Positions 51,546 through 53,159 of a DNA stretch of 53,159 nt are shown here, piece after piece (position 1 is the stretch's first letter; every line of letters starts with the position of its first letter). The DNA comes from SIG291 sp045543455 (GTDB lineage Bacteria > Bacillota > Clostridia > Lachnospirales > Lachnospiraceae). The DNA lies in NCBI GenBank assembly GCA_045543455.1, contig JAZQMK010000033.1:1-53159 (forward strand), read 5' to 3'. The position numbers and the translations under genes were made by a program. The notes below the pieces were generated by a model. The model had not been told where the DNA came from. It made no database searches and worked only from the letters and a program-made list of their open reading frames with translations.

Positions 51546-51593
51546 CATATGAATTTATATTCATATGATACAACATTCATATAATTATGTCAA
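51546..51593 (-). promoter_or_regulatory. Promoter and operator of the metal-resistance operon
   Basis: TTGACA (51593-51588), 17 bases, TATCAT (51570-51565) on the minus strand. CATATGAATATAAATTCATATG (51567-51546) is a nearly perfect inverted repeat with nine-base arms that overlaps the -10 end and the start of transcription, as in ArsR/SmtB operators. The -35 box is made of the last two sense codons (TTG ACA) of the upstream gene. Confidence 0.8.
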
Positions 51594-53159
51594 GTGGTAT
51601 TCGTTTCTTAAATTTTCATTAGTTACTTCAATGTCCTTTAAAAGTTCTCTTGAAGACATAAGCCTTGCTCCTGCACCTCTAATTATTATCTGTTCTAAGC
51701 CATCAGAGGTTGCAACTGTAATATTATAATCTTTCCCATTTTTGTGGGCGTATTTTTCAATGTACTGATCTGCTGTTTCCGCAGTTTTAGTATAAACAAT
51801 GCTGATATTATTGTATTCAACTATTTCAGTTGGGTGATTTTTAACCCTGTAAGCATCAAATACCAGGATAATATTCATGCCCTTTATCGCCTGATAATTA
51901 CACAAAATATCCGCTAATTTTAATCTTGCCCCATCAATATTTGCATTGGCAAGCTCTGTTAATTCTTTATCTGCATATATAACATTGTAACCATCTACCA
52001 GTAAAAAATTACCCAGCTTTGGCTTGGTATATGTAATTTTTCTAGCAAAGGTTTCATGTTTTTTAGAGCGTATGGTCTTTTGCTTTTTATTGGCAAAAAA
52101 TGTTCTCTCTAAAATCTCGTCAATCTCATCAACACCAATGTTATCATCATAATTTCTTGAAATCTTTTCAGGTATACTTTCCTTAACTTCCTTAGTAAGG
52201 ACCGCTTCCATATGCATATAATCCTTAACCTTATCCCATTTCACAATATAACCTGAGCCATTAGCACAAAATACCGAATCCGGAGTATTTCTAATATCAT
52301 TTTCAGGATTATATGCTCTTTGTGCAATCACTTCCTCCTGATTATGACACTTTTTATATCCGGCAAATAAAGCAATAATATGGCCTGCACCTCTTGTATA
52401 TTCACTAAGCTCTTTTTGATAATTTTTCATAGTTGCAACTGGAGCAAGACCTTCTATAACTGCTATTTTATCAGTGCTTTGTGTTATTTCACATTTACCA
52501 TACATTTTATCTATATCATTCATTGCACGACCTACATATTCTCTTGGCAGCTCAATTCTGAATTCAAAATATGGCTCTAAAAGTATGCTGTTTGCCTGCA
52601 TAAGTCCCTGTCTTATGGCTCTATAGGTTGCCTGTTTAAAATCACCACCCATAGTATGCTTATTATGAGCCCGCCCTGTAACTAAACTTATATGTATATC
52701 TGTTATTCCTGAACAGGTTAAAACGCCCTTATGCTCCTTCTCAAATATATGCGTCTCTACAAGTCTTTGCCAGTTTCTGTCTAAAATATCTTCACTGCAG
52801 GCACTTTCAAATGTAATTCCGCTTCCACTTTCACCCGGCTCTAATATAAGATGAACCTCTGCATAATGTCTTAAGGGTTCAAAATGTCCAACGCCTTCTA
52901 CTACATTTGTAATAGTCTCTCTGTACACAATCTTTTCTTCGCCAAACTCAATCTCCATCCCAAAGCGTTCAAGCACCTGACGTTTCAAAATCTCTAATTG
53001 TATTTCGCCCATTACTTTGGCTTGAATTTCCCTTGTTTCTTCGTTCCAGAAAATATTTAGCTGTGGTTCTTCTTCCACAAGCTGATTAAATTTTTGCAAT
53101 GCCTGATTCTTATCAGTGCCATCCTTAAGAATTATGCTGCAGCTTAATACAAAGTCGGA
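51585..53159 (-). CDS. TetM-like translation GTPase family protein fused to a YacP/Rae1-type NYN domain (5' end outside window)
   Basis: The frame is open through the right edge, so only the C-terminal ~524 residues are present. The first ~330 are EF-G/TetM domains III-V: QLNIFWNEETREIQAKVMGE, domain IV with GSGITFESACSEDILD and GGDFKQATYRAIRQGL, and domain V with LLEPYFEFRIELP. From about residue 390 follows a NYN domain: FLLVDGYNVIYADKEL (first Asp), ILVFDAYRVKNHPTE (central Asp) and TADQYIEKYAHKNGKDYNIT (further acids), as in YacP/Rae1, a ribosome-associated mRNA endonuclease. The chain may bind the ribosome as TetM does and cut mRNA there. The GTPase domain lies beyond the window. Confidence 0.85.
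   Translation of the reverse strand, partial: SDFVLSCSIILKDGTDKNQALQKFNQLVEEEPQLNIFWNEETREIQAKVMGEIQLEILKRQVLERFGMEIEFGEEKIVYRETITNVVEGVGHFEPLRHYAEVHLILEPGESGSGITFESACSEDILDRNWQRLVETHIFEKEHKGVLTCSGITDIHISLVTGRAHNKHTMGGDFKQATYRAIRQGLMQANSILLEPYFEFRIELPREYVGRAMNDIDKMYGKCEITQSTDKIAVIEGLAPVATMKNYQKELSEYTRGAGHIIALFAGYKKCHNQEEVIAQRAYNPENDIRNTPDSVFCANGSGYIVKWDKVKDYMHMEAVLTKEVKESIPEKISRNYDDNIGVDEIDEILERTFFANKKQKTIRSKKHETFARKITYTKPKLGNFLLVDGYNVIYADKELTELANANIDGARLKLADILCNYQAIKGMNIILVFDAYRVKNHPTEIVEYNNISIVYTKTAETADQYIEKYAHKNGKDYNITVATSDGLEQIIIRGAGARLMSSRELLKDIEVTNENLRNEYHLT

Overview
The window is AT-rich DNA from a motile, Gram-positive anaerobe of the Clostridia, most likely Lachnospiraceae. The evidence is strong AGGAGG-type ribosome binding sites, a flagellin with a sigma-28-type promoter, a DegV protein, an ECF-type cobalamin transporter behind a B12 riboswitch, lipobox proteins, a ferredoxin-fused aldo/keto reductase and a TetM-like GTPase fused to a YacP/Rae1-type NYN nuclease. 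No species can be named from the sequence. No tRNA, rRNA, CRISPR array, transposase or intact integrase was seen.

Positions 1-9.2 kb (accessory, nearly all minus strand): a partial DUF4143-type ATPase with an elaborate promoter; a 15-codon relic of a low-molecular-weight phosphatase; a 998-residue WYL-like/SF1 helicase/nuclease fusion; a gene-poor 0.8 kb stretch with four exact-period 20-bp repeats and a broken ATPase; two adjacent metallophosphoesterases; and an overlapping operon of a CbbX/SpoVK-like AAA+ ATPase, a coiled-coil protein with a degenerate J-domain, and a HIRAN-domain protein.

Positions 9.4-12.45 kb (plus strand): a ClC-type channel/transporter and a full ABC exporter. The last ~130 codons of the exporter gene recur at 23.84-24.22 kb as a diverged, headless copy. 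The ~11.4 kb between the two copies is therefore probably an acquired island. It carries an XRE-ImmA protein, a C5 methyltransferase with its own HTH, a restriction enzyme made of two tandem homologous halves, a four-gene operon built around a GHKL (MORC/Hsp90-like) ATPase, two short related ORFs, a ribbon-helix-helix-like/membrane protein pair and an orphan AbiEi-like antitoxin. The GHKL operon (17526-21265) is the best candidate here for an incompletely described defence system, possibly working with the restriction-modification genes. The CbbX/J/HIRAN operon is the second candidate.

Positions 24.3-53.2 kb (ordinary chromosome): a signalling operon (hybrid histidine kinase with HPt, DegV, REC-GGDEF); GNAT; a lipoprotein, SGNH hydrolase and Na/Pi cotransporter; DUF1893 and aldo/keto reductase; a likely small RNA or attenuator in front of a MATE exporter and a secreted nuclease; flagellin; several small conserved proteins; the B12 riboswitch with DUF4430 and ECF-S genes; a GH2 glycosidase; galactokinase, which seems to start at AUA; an NhaC antiporter; a metal-responsive unit (ArsR-type repressor, HMA chaperone, P-type ATPase); and the partial TetM-NYN fusion. 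Most transcription units end in clear hairpin terminators, so operon limits are well defined.
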